From VRUE01 sp963701265 (GTDB lineage: Bacteria; Actinomycetota; Thermoleophilia; Solirubrobacterales; 70-9), in NCBI GenBank assembly GCA_963701265.1, contig OY969581.1:1302001-1366000 (forward strand): a stretch of DNA of 64,000 nt, given 5' to 3'. Under the pieces are notes generated by a model. It saw nothing but the letters and a program-made list of their open reading frames with translations, made no database searches and was not told the origin of the DNA. A program made the position numbers and the translations under genes. Shown in pieces: positions 26,601 through 34,037 of this stretch (position 1 is the stretch's first letter; each line of letters starts with the position of its first letter).

Positions 26601-27185
26601 GGCAACAGGGTCTTTTTCGAGACGACTGAAGCACTCAGTGCCACGGATACCAATGGGGCCGTGGACTGTTCGCCAACGGGCTTCCCTAGCCAGAGCTTCC
26701 CCTCTTGTCTCGATGTGTACATGTGGGAGGCTCCGGAGACCGGCAGCTGCAAAGCGGGTGGATCGTCTTATGCCGTTCTCAATGATGGTTGCATCTACCT
26801 CATCTCCACCGGTAAAGACGCGTACCCGTCTCTCTTCGCCGATGCTTCGAAGAGTGGCGCCGATGTCTTCTTCTTTACCCGCGAGCAGCTGGTCGGTCAG
26901 GACAAGGACGAGCTGCAGGATGTCTATGACGCTCGGGTCGAAGGCGGTCTTTCCTCTCAGAACCCCCAGGCCAATGTTCCCTGCGAAGGCGCTGACGCTT
27001 GCCACGGACCCGCCCAGGTGCCACCTGCCGAAACGGCACCCGCCACCCCAGCCTTCGTTGGCCCCGGTAATCCGGTGCCAAAACATAAAAAGCCGAAGGC
27101 AAGGAAGAACAAAAAGCATAAGAAACACAAGGCAAAGGCAACGAAGCAAAAGAAAGGCCATGCCAAGAAGGGGGCAGGACGATGA
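23664..27185 (+). CDS. Secreted propeller protein with basic tail (protein A2)
   Basis: 1,173 residues, ATG after GGGGGAAGGG. Signal peptide (~1-38), a fibronectin-III-like module (~40-145, INPQGEDTKFHFEYG), then the region starting LPDLRAYEQASPVDKDGG (~149), YWTD-like blades (HIYWAD ~501, SVYWTN ~558, HIYWAN ~615, DIYWAA ~710, HLYWSI ~760), a TolB-like segment (FFETTEALSATDTNG) and a Lys-rich tail ending KKGHAKKGAGR. It lacks the NHL doublet and the InlB-like module of A1 but otherwise aligns with A1 from residue ~1083 on. Stop overlaps the B2 start (ATGA). Probably a wall-associated binding protein. Confidence 0.9.
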   Translation: MKSISVARWGVWQGIGRGMLGLVVVAVIGAGTGVDAMAAAPQVTGVSVSNVGTESATFKAMINPQGEDTKFHFEYGLTDCSKTACTKAPVPDADAGTGTVSTLFETTVAGLAPGTRYHFRLVAQNSTTVKSADRVFATQSPTLAELPDLRAYEQASPVDKDGGDVTGAPTQVKAAADGGGITFGSTFGIPGGQGAQALPMYLAQRDGDWLTRGLLPPADTGERAQVLGWLPDFSQVFSRGVRLGSPTTEALLVQPGAGGGIKQITPYVSGAEFAYAGASQDGSTVLFESKAVLSPQAKAGSSNVYAWDVESEELSLASVLNTEVETKVSLPKGGFAGPYSWGVGINASSLRRGGAISNYYLQDGNAISAQGAVFFTAATSGQLYLRKHPTRPQSPLDGDGECTNSLLACTVHVSISEKTDGNGPDGADPAGPQPAAFQLASADGSKVFFTSPEKLTNDANTGPEQPLASIARDTIDGEPENLEDEFIPNRHAVGVAISGSHIYWADPAAGTIGRADINGDPASVEPAFIDPGSTEYEVEPGVIEEVASTPRYVAVDAGSVYWTNTGPLDENERPINGGGTIGRAAINPISEEAEDVNPEFITGAFNPQGIAVDATHIYWANAATGLQPVFGGIGRAAIDGSSVVQQFFAIVSFTPYGVALDSTHLYFSFDNVANGSSFVGRVPLAGGDEERLWFGDAGTAGVRGIALEGSDIYWAAQEEEAIGRAPVSVIEPGECDTIEGCEREFIQVEGAPTGLAVDSTHLYWSINGEAPTNPGNDLYQFEGGAPNGDRLTDLTPDVGGINGAEVHGVLGASKSGSHVYFAANGVLAPGAPTGNCHAPAAHGALSALKGKCNLYLWHEGTISYLTQLNTSGTKNTSDSLNWAPTPQDLFASSVPKTSLVSDSGETLLFRSQEKLTSYENEGVPELYRYRVGAPAISCASCNPGGEPAESGPSMGSMTFPGLSPRQGTAAVMSRNMSADGNRVFFETTEALSATDTNGAVDCSPTGFPSQSFPSCLDVYMWEAPETGSCKAGGSSYAVLNDGCIYLISTGKDAYPSLFADASKSGADVFFFTREQLVGQDKDELQDVYDARVEGGLSSQNPQANVPCEGADACHGPAQVPPAETAPATPAFVGPGNPVPKHKKPKARKNKKHKKHKAKATKQKKGHAKKGAGR

Positions 27186-30100
27186 TCGCCCGCAAGGCAG
27201 TTCTCAGTTTTGTCGGGCTAATGCTCGCCTTGATGGCGCTCTCAGTGGCTGGCGCCCAGGCGGCGGCAAAACCGGCGTGGACGCTCACTTTGACTCCGCT
27301 GCCGGCCAACTTTGCACCGGGTGGAGAAGGCGAACTATTGGCGATCGCGACCAACGTTGGCGGTGCGGCGACCACGAGCGAAACGTCGACAATTGAAATT
27401 GCGCTGCCACCGGGCGTCACACCGATTAAAGCTGTCGGTAAGGACAGCGATTTCGGAGCACCTGAGCCTTCATGTGGATTCGATGCCGTCCTGCGTACGG
27501 CGGAATGTAAAACCAACGCGGCAGTTGCCCCAGGCCGGCGACTCATCGCCGAAGTTACGGTTGATGTAACGGCCCCCGATGGCACATTGGACATGCTGGC
27601 CAAGGTCGACGGAGGCGGTGCCGACCAAGAGGCCAGCGTGACGATGCCGACCGCAATACAGGCCTTGCCGATCCCCTTTGACTTTTTGCCTCGCTTCTCC
27701 GCACCGGCCAATAACGTTGACGGATCCGCGGCGGTGCTCGCCGGCTCCCATCCTTATCAGCAGACGGTTAACTTCGGTTTTCCTACTAAGAAAGTTGGCA
27801 ACGCACTGACAAATGACGGTCATGTGCGGAACTTTTCGGTGAAGCTGCCGCGAGGCCTACTTGGCAGTCCCGCGGCAAGCCCGGTGCTCTGTACCGAGGC
27901 GGAGCTAACTAGCGCCGAAGGCTGTCCTAATGAGTCGCAGGTTGGCATTACGGATGTGACTAGCCTGTTCGGTGAAGCAGGAGTCAATGCCGTCTACACC
28001 TCCAACCTCTACAATATGGTGCCTCCATCCGGCTCGCCGGCGGAGATCGCCACCGACGTGGCGAATGCCGGCATCTTCGTTCACATCCTCGCTGCCGTGC
28101 GCCCGGAGGATGGCTACCGGGTCGTGACCGAAGTGCGCGACACGATTGCTTTTGGCCTGCAGCCGATATTCAACGTGCAAGCGCAGATTTGGGGCGACCC
28201 GTTGGCTGAAGAACACGATGCGGTTCGGGGTAAATGCACCGACCCCGACGAAGCAGCCAGCCTTTGCCCGGTAACCCCCCGCGGAGATACTCCCCTTCTA
28301 ACCACACCGCGCGAGTGTCCTGGTAACCCACTCAAATTCGAAGCACGCGCCGATAGCTGGGAGGAGCCCAGCCCACCAAACGAGGAACACGAAACCACCT
28401 ACCAGAGCGCCGACCTGGCTGGCAGCCCGATTTCACTCGATGATTGTGAGGCGCTGGACTTCAAACCCACGATCCAAGTTAGTCCGACGACCAGTCCGAC
28501 GACAAACCTCACCGATAGCCCGTCCGGCCTTGATTTCACCCTGCACCAGCCCCAAGAAGAGGAGCCACTCTCGGGTCGTGCTACGGCGATCCTCAAAAAT
28601 GCCGCGGTTCGCTTCCCGGTGGGCCTCGCGGTTAACGCCTCCCAGGCGGCGGGCCTCGAGGCGTGCAGTGAGGGGGCGATGGGATTTTTGGGTGAGGACG
28701 ATGAAGGGCTCTTGCGTTTCTCCAATGGTGCCCAGAGCTGTCCCGGCGCGGCTAAGATCGGCACGCTGCAGGCCACTTCGCCGGCGCTGGTGCGCAGAAC
28801 ACCAGAACACAAAATCGAAAAAGATCTCGAAGGTGACCCCGTACTCGAACCGGTGGAAGGTTCGATCTATGTCGCCAAGCCTTTCGACAATCCCTTCGAC
28901 TCGTTTATCGCCGTTTATCTGGTGGTCGAAGACGAAAAGACGGGTATCGTCGCCAAGCTTGCCGGCGAAGGCGAACTGGATTCCTCTACGGGACAAATCA
29001 CGACCTATTTTGAGGAAAATCCCGAGCTGCCGATCGAGGACATCAAAGTCCACCTTTTCGGCGGCGCCCGCGGGGCGCTTGTTACCCCGCCCGTATGCGG
29101 GACCCACACCACCAAAACCAATCTCGTGCCCTGGAGCGCCCCCGAAGGCGAGGACGCCTCCCCCGAAGGCAGCTTCCAGTTGAGAGAGACTCCCCTCGGC
29201 GGGGCCTGTCCGACCATCGAATCCCAGCTGCCAAACGCCCCCAAGTTGAGCGCCGGCACTCTTAGCCCCAGCGCCGGTAAATACAGCCCACTCCTCTTTA
29301 AGATCTCTCGCGAAGACGGCACCCAGCGGCTGGGCAAAATCGAAGCCACGCTGCCGATGGGACTCTCGGCCAAGTTGGCCGGAGTAACCAGCTGTCCAGA
29401 GGCCGCAATTGCCAAGGCTCGCTCGCGCGAAGGTCCCGAGAAGGGCGCGTTCGAGCAGGCCGATCCCAGCTGTCCGCCCGCTTCGCAGATCGGCGTGGTA
29501 AATGCCGCTGCAGGCGCCGGCCCTACTCCTTACTACACGCAAGGGCACGCTTACCTGGCCGGCCCCTACAAGGGGGCTCCACTCAGCGTTGTGGCGGTCG
29601 CCGCCGCGGTTGCCGGCCCCTTCGATCTCGGCACGGTGGTAGTTAGAAGCGCCCTCTATCTCGATCCGAGCACGGCCCAGGCTCGCATTGTGTCCGACCC
29701 CTTGCCGACGATCTTGCAGGGGGTGCCGATCAACGTGCGTTCGGTTGCGGTGCGCGCTGAGCGACCGGGCTTTTCCCTCAACCCGACCTCTTGTGCGGAG
29801 AAGTCCTTCGGCGGGCAAGCGCTCTCGACCTTGGGGTCGATTGCGCCGCTCTCAGAGCGCTTCCAGGTTGGCGGCTGCAAAGCGCTCTCCTACAAACCGA
29901 AGTTCTCTGCTCGCCTCTTCGGCCCGATCCACCGCGGCGGGCATCCGCGCTTTCGTGCCGTGCTGACTGCCAAGCCTGGAGAAGCGAACACCGCGGCCTT
30001 CTCGATTGTCTTGCCGCGCTCGGAGTTCATCGACCAGGCCCACTTCCGCACGATCTGCACTCGCGTGCAATATGCCGCTAATCAGTGTCCGGCCGGTTCC

Positions 30101-30517
30101 ATCTATGGCTATGTCAAAGCGCAGAGCCCACTGGTCGACTACATGCTGGAAGGCCCGGTCTACCTACGCTCCTCCTCTCACAAGCTGCCCGACGCTGTGG
30201 CGGCGCTGCACGGGCCGCCATCTCAGCCGATCGCGATTGATGCAGTCGCCCGTATCGACTCGGTCAATGGAGGACTGCGCAGCAGGGTGGAAACCGTTCC
30301 TGATGCGCCGATCAGCAAGGTCATTGTCACCCTGCAAGGCGGCAAGAAGGGGCTCTTTCAGAACTCAACCAACATCTGCAAGGGCATCTTTCGCATCAAG
30401 GCTTCTTTTGACGGCCAAAACGGCAAGGCCTACGACACGCAGCCTCAGCTGAAGGCCCAGTGCGGAAAAGGTAAGGGCAAAGGCAAAAAAGGCGGCAAAG
30501 ACAAAGGCGGCCGCTAG
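27182..30517 (+). CDS. Secreted partner protein B2
   Basis: 1,111 residues, ATG inside the A2 stop (ATGA). Signal peptide to AQAAA (~26), DUF11-like N-terminus (WTLTLTPLPANFAPGGEG), then four repeats with CPNESQVG (~247), CPGAAKIG (~519), CPPASQIG (~763) and CPAGSIYG (~968). The last repeat is followed by a segment reading GPVYLRSSSHKLPDAVAAL, closely shared with B1. Basic C-terminus KGKGKKGGKDKGGR. Full-length homologue of B1, so the A-B pair was duplicated as a unit. No catalytic motif seen. Confidence 0.9.
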   Translation: MIARKAVLSFVGLMLALMALSVAGAQAAAKPAWTLTLTPLPANFAPGGEGELLAIATNVGGAATTSETSTIEIALPPGVTPIKAVGKDSDFGAPEPSCGFDAVLRTAECKTNAAVAPGRRLIAEVTVDVTAPDGTLDMLAKVDGGGADQEASVTMPTAIQALPIPFDFLPRFSAPANNVDGSAAVLAGSHPYQQTVNFGFPTKKVGNALTNDGHVRNFSVKLPRGLLGSPAASPVLCTEAELTSAEGCPNESQVGITDVTSLFGEAGVNAVYTSNLYNMVPPSGSPAEIATDVANAGIFVHILAAVRPEDGYRVVTEVRDTIAFGLQPIFNVQAQIWGDPLAEEHDAVRGKCTDPDEAASLCPVTPRGDTPLLTTPRECPGNPLKFEARADSWEEPSPPNEEHETTYQSADLAGSPISLDDCEALDFKPTIQVSPTTSPTTNLTDSPSGLDFTLHQPQEEEPLSGRATAILKNAAVRFPVGLAVNASQAAGLEACSEGAMGFLGEDDEGLLRFSNGAQSCPGAAKIGTLQATSPALVRRTPEHKIEKDLEGDPVLEPVEGSIYVAKPFDNPFDSFIAVYLVVEDEKTGIVAKLAGEGELDSSTGQITTYFEENPELPIEDIKVHLFGGARGALVTPPVCGTHTTKTNLVPWSAPEGEDASPEGSFQLRETPLGGACPTIESQLPNAPKLSAGTLSPSAGKYSPLLFKISREDGTQRLGKIEATLPMGLSAKLAGVTSCPEAAIAKARSREGPEKGAFEQADPSCPPASQIGVVNAAAGAGPTPYYTQGHAYLAGPYKGAPLSVVAVAAAVAGPFDLGTVVVRSALYLDPSTAQARIVSDPLPTILQGVPINVRSVAVRAERPGFSLNPTSCAEKSFGGQALSTLGSIAPLSERFQVGGCKALSYKPKFSARLFGPIHRGGHPRFRAVLTAKPGEANTAAFSIVLPRSEFIDQAHFRTICTRVQYAANQCPAGSIYGYVKAQSPLVDYMLEGPVYLRSSSHKLPDAVAALHGPPSQPIAIDAVARIDSVNGGLRSRVETVPDAPISKVIVTLQGGKKGLFQNSTNICKGIFRIKASFDGQNGKAYDTQPQLKAQCGKGKGKGKKGGKDKGGR

Positions 30518-30596
30518 CACCAGCTCTCCCTGGCAAAGCTTCCTCAGCAGCAGTTATCCCAGTCCATCGAGCAAATGAAGACAGGAGACAAGAGTC

Positions 30597-31481
30597 ATGC
30601 AAAAGCACAGAACGAGGGTGGTGGCGACGGCGCTGCTCGCCGTCGCGCTCGCCGCACTCGGCCTGGCCGGCAGCGTCCAGGCGAAACTAGTCGGTAACTA
30701 CACAAAATTTGCCCAGTGCCCCTTCTCCAACCTAGAAGTCAAAAAATGCATCTACTCGGTGACGGAATCCGGGGAAGTGAAACTGGGCAAAAAGGCAGTG
30801 CCGATTGAAAAACAGGTCATCCTGCAGGGCGGTTTCGGCAAAGGGGTTGAAGGCTACTCACCCTTCTTTGCAGCCTCCAACGGCATCACACTCTCTAAAG
30901 CACCACAGAACGTACCCGGAGGGCTGCTCGGGATTGTGCCCGACGCCTCCTCGCCATTCCTGGTCAAAGCGCTGATCAAATTCTTCCTTGAAAACAGCCT
31001 GACCGGGGTCAACTCGACACTCGAACTGGCAAAACCGGCGACAAGCATCGTGGTCAGCGAAAACAACCTGGCCGGCGAAACCGGCGTCGCGTTGAAAATG
31101 CCCGTCATGGTCCACCTGGAAAATCCTTTCCTGGGCAAAAACTGCTACGTGGGCTCCACCACGTCGCCGATCACCTGGAACCTGACCACCGGCGAAACCA
31201 GCCCACCGGCGCCCAACAGCAAAATCAAAGGCACCGCCGGATCAATTGAATTCCTCGAGGAAGGCCGCATCCTGCTTTCCAAAGGGGCCAAACTGGTTGA
31301 CAATGCCTGGTCGGCGCCCAAAGCCACCGGCTGCGGAGGGATTCTTTCCTTCCTCGTCGCCCCGATCATCAACGCGCAGCTCGGGACCACTACGGCGGGC
31401 AACAACACGGCGATCTTGAACAACACAATCAACGTCGCTTCTGCTGCCGCGGTGAGAAAAAACAATGAAGAAAACCCGTAG
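30597..31481 (+). CDS. Family-2 secreted protein, 'LLGIVP' subtype (cassette 2)
   Basis: 294 residues; ATG with ACAGGAGA upstream. Signal peptide to VQA|K, then KLVGNYTKFAQCPFSNLEVKKC. It contains NVPGGLLGIVPDASSPFLVK, the subtype marker shared with 14130 in the same cassette position. C-terminus NNEENP. Four cysteines. Lys is mostly AAA and Glu mostly GAA. It is followed after 28 bases by the family-3 gene, as in cassette 1. Function unknown. Confidence 0.9.
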   Translation: MQKHRTRVVATALLAVALAALGLAGSVQAKLVGNYTKFAQCPFSNLEVKKCIYSVTESGEVKLGKKAVPIEKQVILQGGFGKGVEGYSPFFAASNGITLSKAPQNVPGGLLGIVPDASSPFLVKALIKFFLENSLTGVNSTLELAKPATSIVVSENNLAGETGVALKMPVMVHLENPFLGKNCYVGSTTSPITWNLTTGETSPPAPNSKIKGTAGSIEFLEEGRILLSKGAKLVDNAWSAPKATGCGGILSFLVAPIINAQLGTTTAGNNTAILNNTINVASAAAVRKNNEENP

Positions 31482-31509
31482 GGCAAACACTGCGCAAGGA
31501 GATGAGACG

Positions 31510-32130
31510 ATGAGAAGAAAGGCTAAAGCTATCGGCGTCGTGTTGGCGGCGCTGGCGGTGCTTTGCGCGATGTTCGCCACCTCGGCGAGCGCGGCACCGG
31601 CATGGAAGTTCGAAAATAAATCGCTGGAAGGAACCGAAACGATTCTGGGTGGAGCATTGGAAAGCTCGATGACCGTTCCAGGGCTGACCACGAAATGTGA
31701 AAATTTCCTCTACAAGTTGACGATTGAAAACGCGAGCGGTACCGGTAAAGGCTCTCTTACCGAAATGCCTCTTTTCAACTGCAGTACGAACAGCAGCGCC
31801 TGCATCGTTGAAACAATTGGCGCTGAAAAATTGCCGTGGGCGACGAAACTGACTACGGTTTCGTCCACTCCATACATCATTATTGAAGGTGTCAAAGTCG
31901 GCATCTTTTATGAAGGTGAAGAATGCGTGCTGGGCGAAACACTGGTGACGGTGACTGGCTCGGCCGGCGGTTCGATCGACAACACGAAAGAAACCGCAAC
32001 GTTCAATTCCTCGACGTTGAGTGCTTCCAAAACCGAACTGAAAGCACTCAGTCAGAAAATCGAATGGAACGGGCTCTTCCCGACTGAAGCATTCCAGTGG
32101 CACAGAGAACAGGCGCTGAGCGTTTCCTAG
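31510..32130 (+). CDS. Family-3 small secreted protein (cassette 2)
   Basis: 206 residues. ATG 31510 chosen over 31465, because CAAGGAG lies nine bases upstream and it begins a good signal peptide (MRRKAKAIGVVLAALAVLC...ASA). The mature part starts APAWKFENKSLEGTETI and matches 15050 along its length, including KCENFLYK and the C-terminal IEWNGLFPTEAFQWHR versus VKWEGFFPAEGFETHR. Exported; role unknown. The PEBP lipoprotein follows. Confidence 0.88.
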   Translation: MRRKAKAIGVVLAALAVLCAMFATSASAAPAWKFENKSLEGTETILGGALESSMTVPGLTTKCENFLYKLTIENASGTGKGSLTEMPLFNCSTNSSACIVETIGAEKLPWATKLTTVSSTPYIIIEGVKVGIFYEGEECVLGETLVTVTGSAGGSIDNTKETATFNSSTLSASKTELKALSQKIEWNGLFPTEAFQWHREQALSVS

Positions 32131-32143
32131 CGCCGTCCGCTAA

Positions 32144-32180
32144 GAGCGTGAGCGTCAGGGCGGTCCTGGCGCTCACGCTC
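32144..32180 (+). terminator. Terminator-like hairpin at the start of the second PEBP gene
   Basis: GAGCGTGAGCG/CGCTCACGCTC with an inner CAGG/CCTG stem. It contains the proposed GTG start (32148) and the first codons of the lipoprotein signal. Same placement as 15690-15720 but different sequence. Confidence 0.6.
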
Positions 32181-32948
32181 GCGGCATTCTTGCTCTCCGG
32201 CTGCGGGGGGGGATCCTCCGAGGAGGACTCGACCAGCGCCGCGGTGGGGGCTGCCGATGGGCGGAACGAGTCAGTCGACCCAAGCGAGCAAGAGGCTGAA
32301 CACGCCTCTGGCTCCGGCGTGCCAGGAGCGGGAGATTCCGCTTCGGACGCCAAGCACTCGCAGTCGGCCACCGTTGGCCCCTCGGGAGAGGAGGGAGGAA
32401 GTGGCCAAAAGCACGGCCAACGCATCGCTCAACCTAAGGGCCCACGCGAGCAGGCGCCCAGCCCTGCCCAGATCGCCAGCGCCACCGTGGCTGACATGGT
32501 CTTGCAAAGCCCCGCGGTCGTCGCACAGGGAGGAACTCCTGGTGTTCTTCCGGCTGCCTATACCTGCGACGGCAAAAACAGCTGGCCCGAGCTGAGATGG
32601 GCGGGGGTACCACCAGACACCGCCGAACTGGCTCTCTTCGCAATGAGTGTGCAGCCAGTCAACGAAAAACTCTTCGTTGACTGGGCCGTGGCCGGTCTTG
32701 ACCCGGACCTGGAAAGCATAGAGACGGGGAAACTGCCCAAGGGAGCGATCGTCGGCACTAACGGCTTCGGCAATCGGGACTATGAGATCTGTCCCTCCGG
32801 CAGCGGCGAAATCTACATGTTCGCCGTCTACGCGCTGCCCCGCCGCCTTGCGCTGTCAAAGGGCTTTGACGCGCGCGAGGCGCGCCAAGAAGTCCTCGAC
32901 GTCTCGGGCAACGTAGGTCTCCTACCCGCCGTCTACGCGCGCGGCTGA
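32148..32948 (+). CDS. PEBP-family lipoprotein (cassette 2)
   Basis: 266 residues from GTG 32148, which begins directly with a lipoprotein signal (MSVRAVLALTLAAFLLSGC); an upstream GTG at 32097 overlapping the family-3 gene is possible. Lipobox LLSGC, then a Ser/Glu/Gly linker of ~120 residues. The C-terminal PEBP domain reads YTCDGKNSWPELRWAGVP, WAVAGLDPD, and ends GNVGLLPAVYARG. Homologous to 15667 over the domain, with an unrelated linker. It is probably tethered to the outer membrane leaflet and binds a phosphate-containing ligand (family knowledge). In the cassette it stands between families 3 and 2. Confidence 0.87.
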   Translation: MSVRAVLALTLAAFLLSGCGGGSSEEDSTSAAVGAADGRNESVDPSEQEAEHASGSGVPGAGDSASDAKHSQSATVGPSGEEGGSGQKHGQRIAQPKGPREQAPSPAQIASATVADMVLQSPAVVAQGGTPGVLPAAYTCDGKNSWPELRWAGVPPDTAELALFAMSVQPVNEKLFVDWAVAGLDPDLESIETGKLPKGAIVGTNGFGNRDYEICPSGSGEIYMFAVYALPRRLALSKGFDAREARQEVLDVSGNVGLLPAVYARG

Positions 32949-33004
32949 GCGCGCCAAGCAAAAGCTTCTACCAGCAACCAAACACAATCAGGAATGAGGG
33001 AGAT

Positions 33005-33898
33005 ATGAGAACGCAGCTGAGCAGGAGGGTCTTTACGGCACTCCTCATCACAGCCCTTGCCGCGCTCGGTCTCGCCGGCGGTGCGCAGGCGAAATTGACC
33101 GGCAACTACACTAAATTCGCGCAGTGCCCTTACCCGAATCTCGAAGTCAAAAAATGCCTCTACTCCACGACTACTTCCGGGGAAGTGGTGCTTGGCTCCA
33201 AGAAAGTGCCGATCGTCAACCCGGTTGTTCTGCAAGGCGGTACCGGTAAAGGGGTGGAAGGCTTTGCTCCGTTCTTTGCCGCGACCAATGGGATCACGCT
33301 CTCCAAAACACCCCAGCCTGTTCCCGGTGGACTGGCAGGGCTAGTCAACTGCAAAGAAATCAGCGGCTTCATTCTGCGGACTTCCTGCGAATGGACTTTC
33401 GAAAACGGCCTTACCGGTCTCAACTCGACCCTCGAATTGGCCAAACCCGCGACTGACATCGTGGTCAGCGAAAACAACCTGGCCGGTGAAACCGGTGTAG
33501 CGCTGAAAATGCCGGTCAAGGTGCACCTGGAAAACCCCTTCCTGGGCTCCAGCTGCTACGTCGGCTCATCCAGCTCACCGCTGACCTGGAACCTGACTAC
33601 GGGTACAACTAGTCCGCCTGGGCCCAATACACCGATCACGGGCTCGGCCGGTGAAATTGAATTCCTCGAGGAAGGTCGAATCCTGGAAACCAAAAACGCC
33701 AAATTGGTCGACAACGCCTGGTCTGCGCCCGGTGCTTCGGGCTGTGGCGGTTTCCTGGTCGAACTGGCTCTCAACCCGATCATCAACGCCGCTGCGGGCG
33801 TACCAGCCGCTGCGGGCAAAAACACCGCCATTCTCAACAACACGATCTTCGTTGGCGCGGCAGCTGCCGTGCGCAAAAACAACGAAGAAAATCCCTAG
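33005..33898 (+). CDS. Family-2 secreted protein, 'LAGLVNCKE' subtype (cassette 2)
   Basis: 297 residues, ATG after GAGGGAG. Signal peptide to AQA|K, then KLTGNYTKFAQCPYPNLEVKKC. Has PVPGGLAGLVNCKEISGF and SCEWTFENG as in 16480, its positional partner in cassette 1. Ends NNEENP. Last gene of cassette 2, closed by two hairpins. Function unknown, exported. Confidence 0.9.
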   Translation: MRTQLSRRVFTALLITALAALGLAGGAQAKLTGNYTKFAQCPYPNLEVKKCLYSTTTSGEVVLGSKKVPIVNPVVLQGGTGKGVEGFAPFFAATNGITLSKTPQPVPGGLAGLVNCKEISGFILRTSCEWTFENGLTGLNSTLELAKPATDIVVSENNLAGETGVALKMPVKVHLENPFLGSSCYVGSSSSPLTWNLTTGTTSPPGPNTPITGSAGEIEFLEEGRILETKNAKLVDNAWSAPGASGCGGFLVELALNPIINAAAGVPAAAGKNTAILNNTIFVGAAAAVRKNNEENP

Positions 33899-33921
33899 GC
33901 GAGCCTAGAGACACGCATGCG

Positions 33922-33981
33922 GACCGCAGCGCCGGGGGCCCCGGCGCTGCGGTCTTATAAGCCACGCGTCTAACGCGTGGC
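33922..33981 (+). terminator. Double hairpin closing cassette 2
   Basis: GACCGCAGCGCCGGGG/CCCCGGCGCTGCGGTC (33922-33954) followed by TCTTATAA, then GCCACGCGT/ACGCGTGGC (33961-33981). The composition changes sharply to GC-rich housekeeping DNA after this point. Confidence 0.8.
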
Positions 33982-34037
33982 CGCCAGCCGTATATTCGGG
34001 GTCGAATGCCAACCTCGGTTGTCCTAGCCCATAGCTG

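Noticed and set aside
28433..29818. 461-codon minus-strand frame within B2
   Set aside because: Arg/Gly-rich shadow; B2 is supported by signal peptide, ATGA coupling and homology to B1 and B3.
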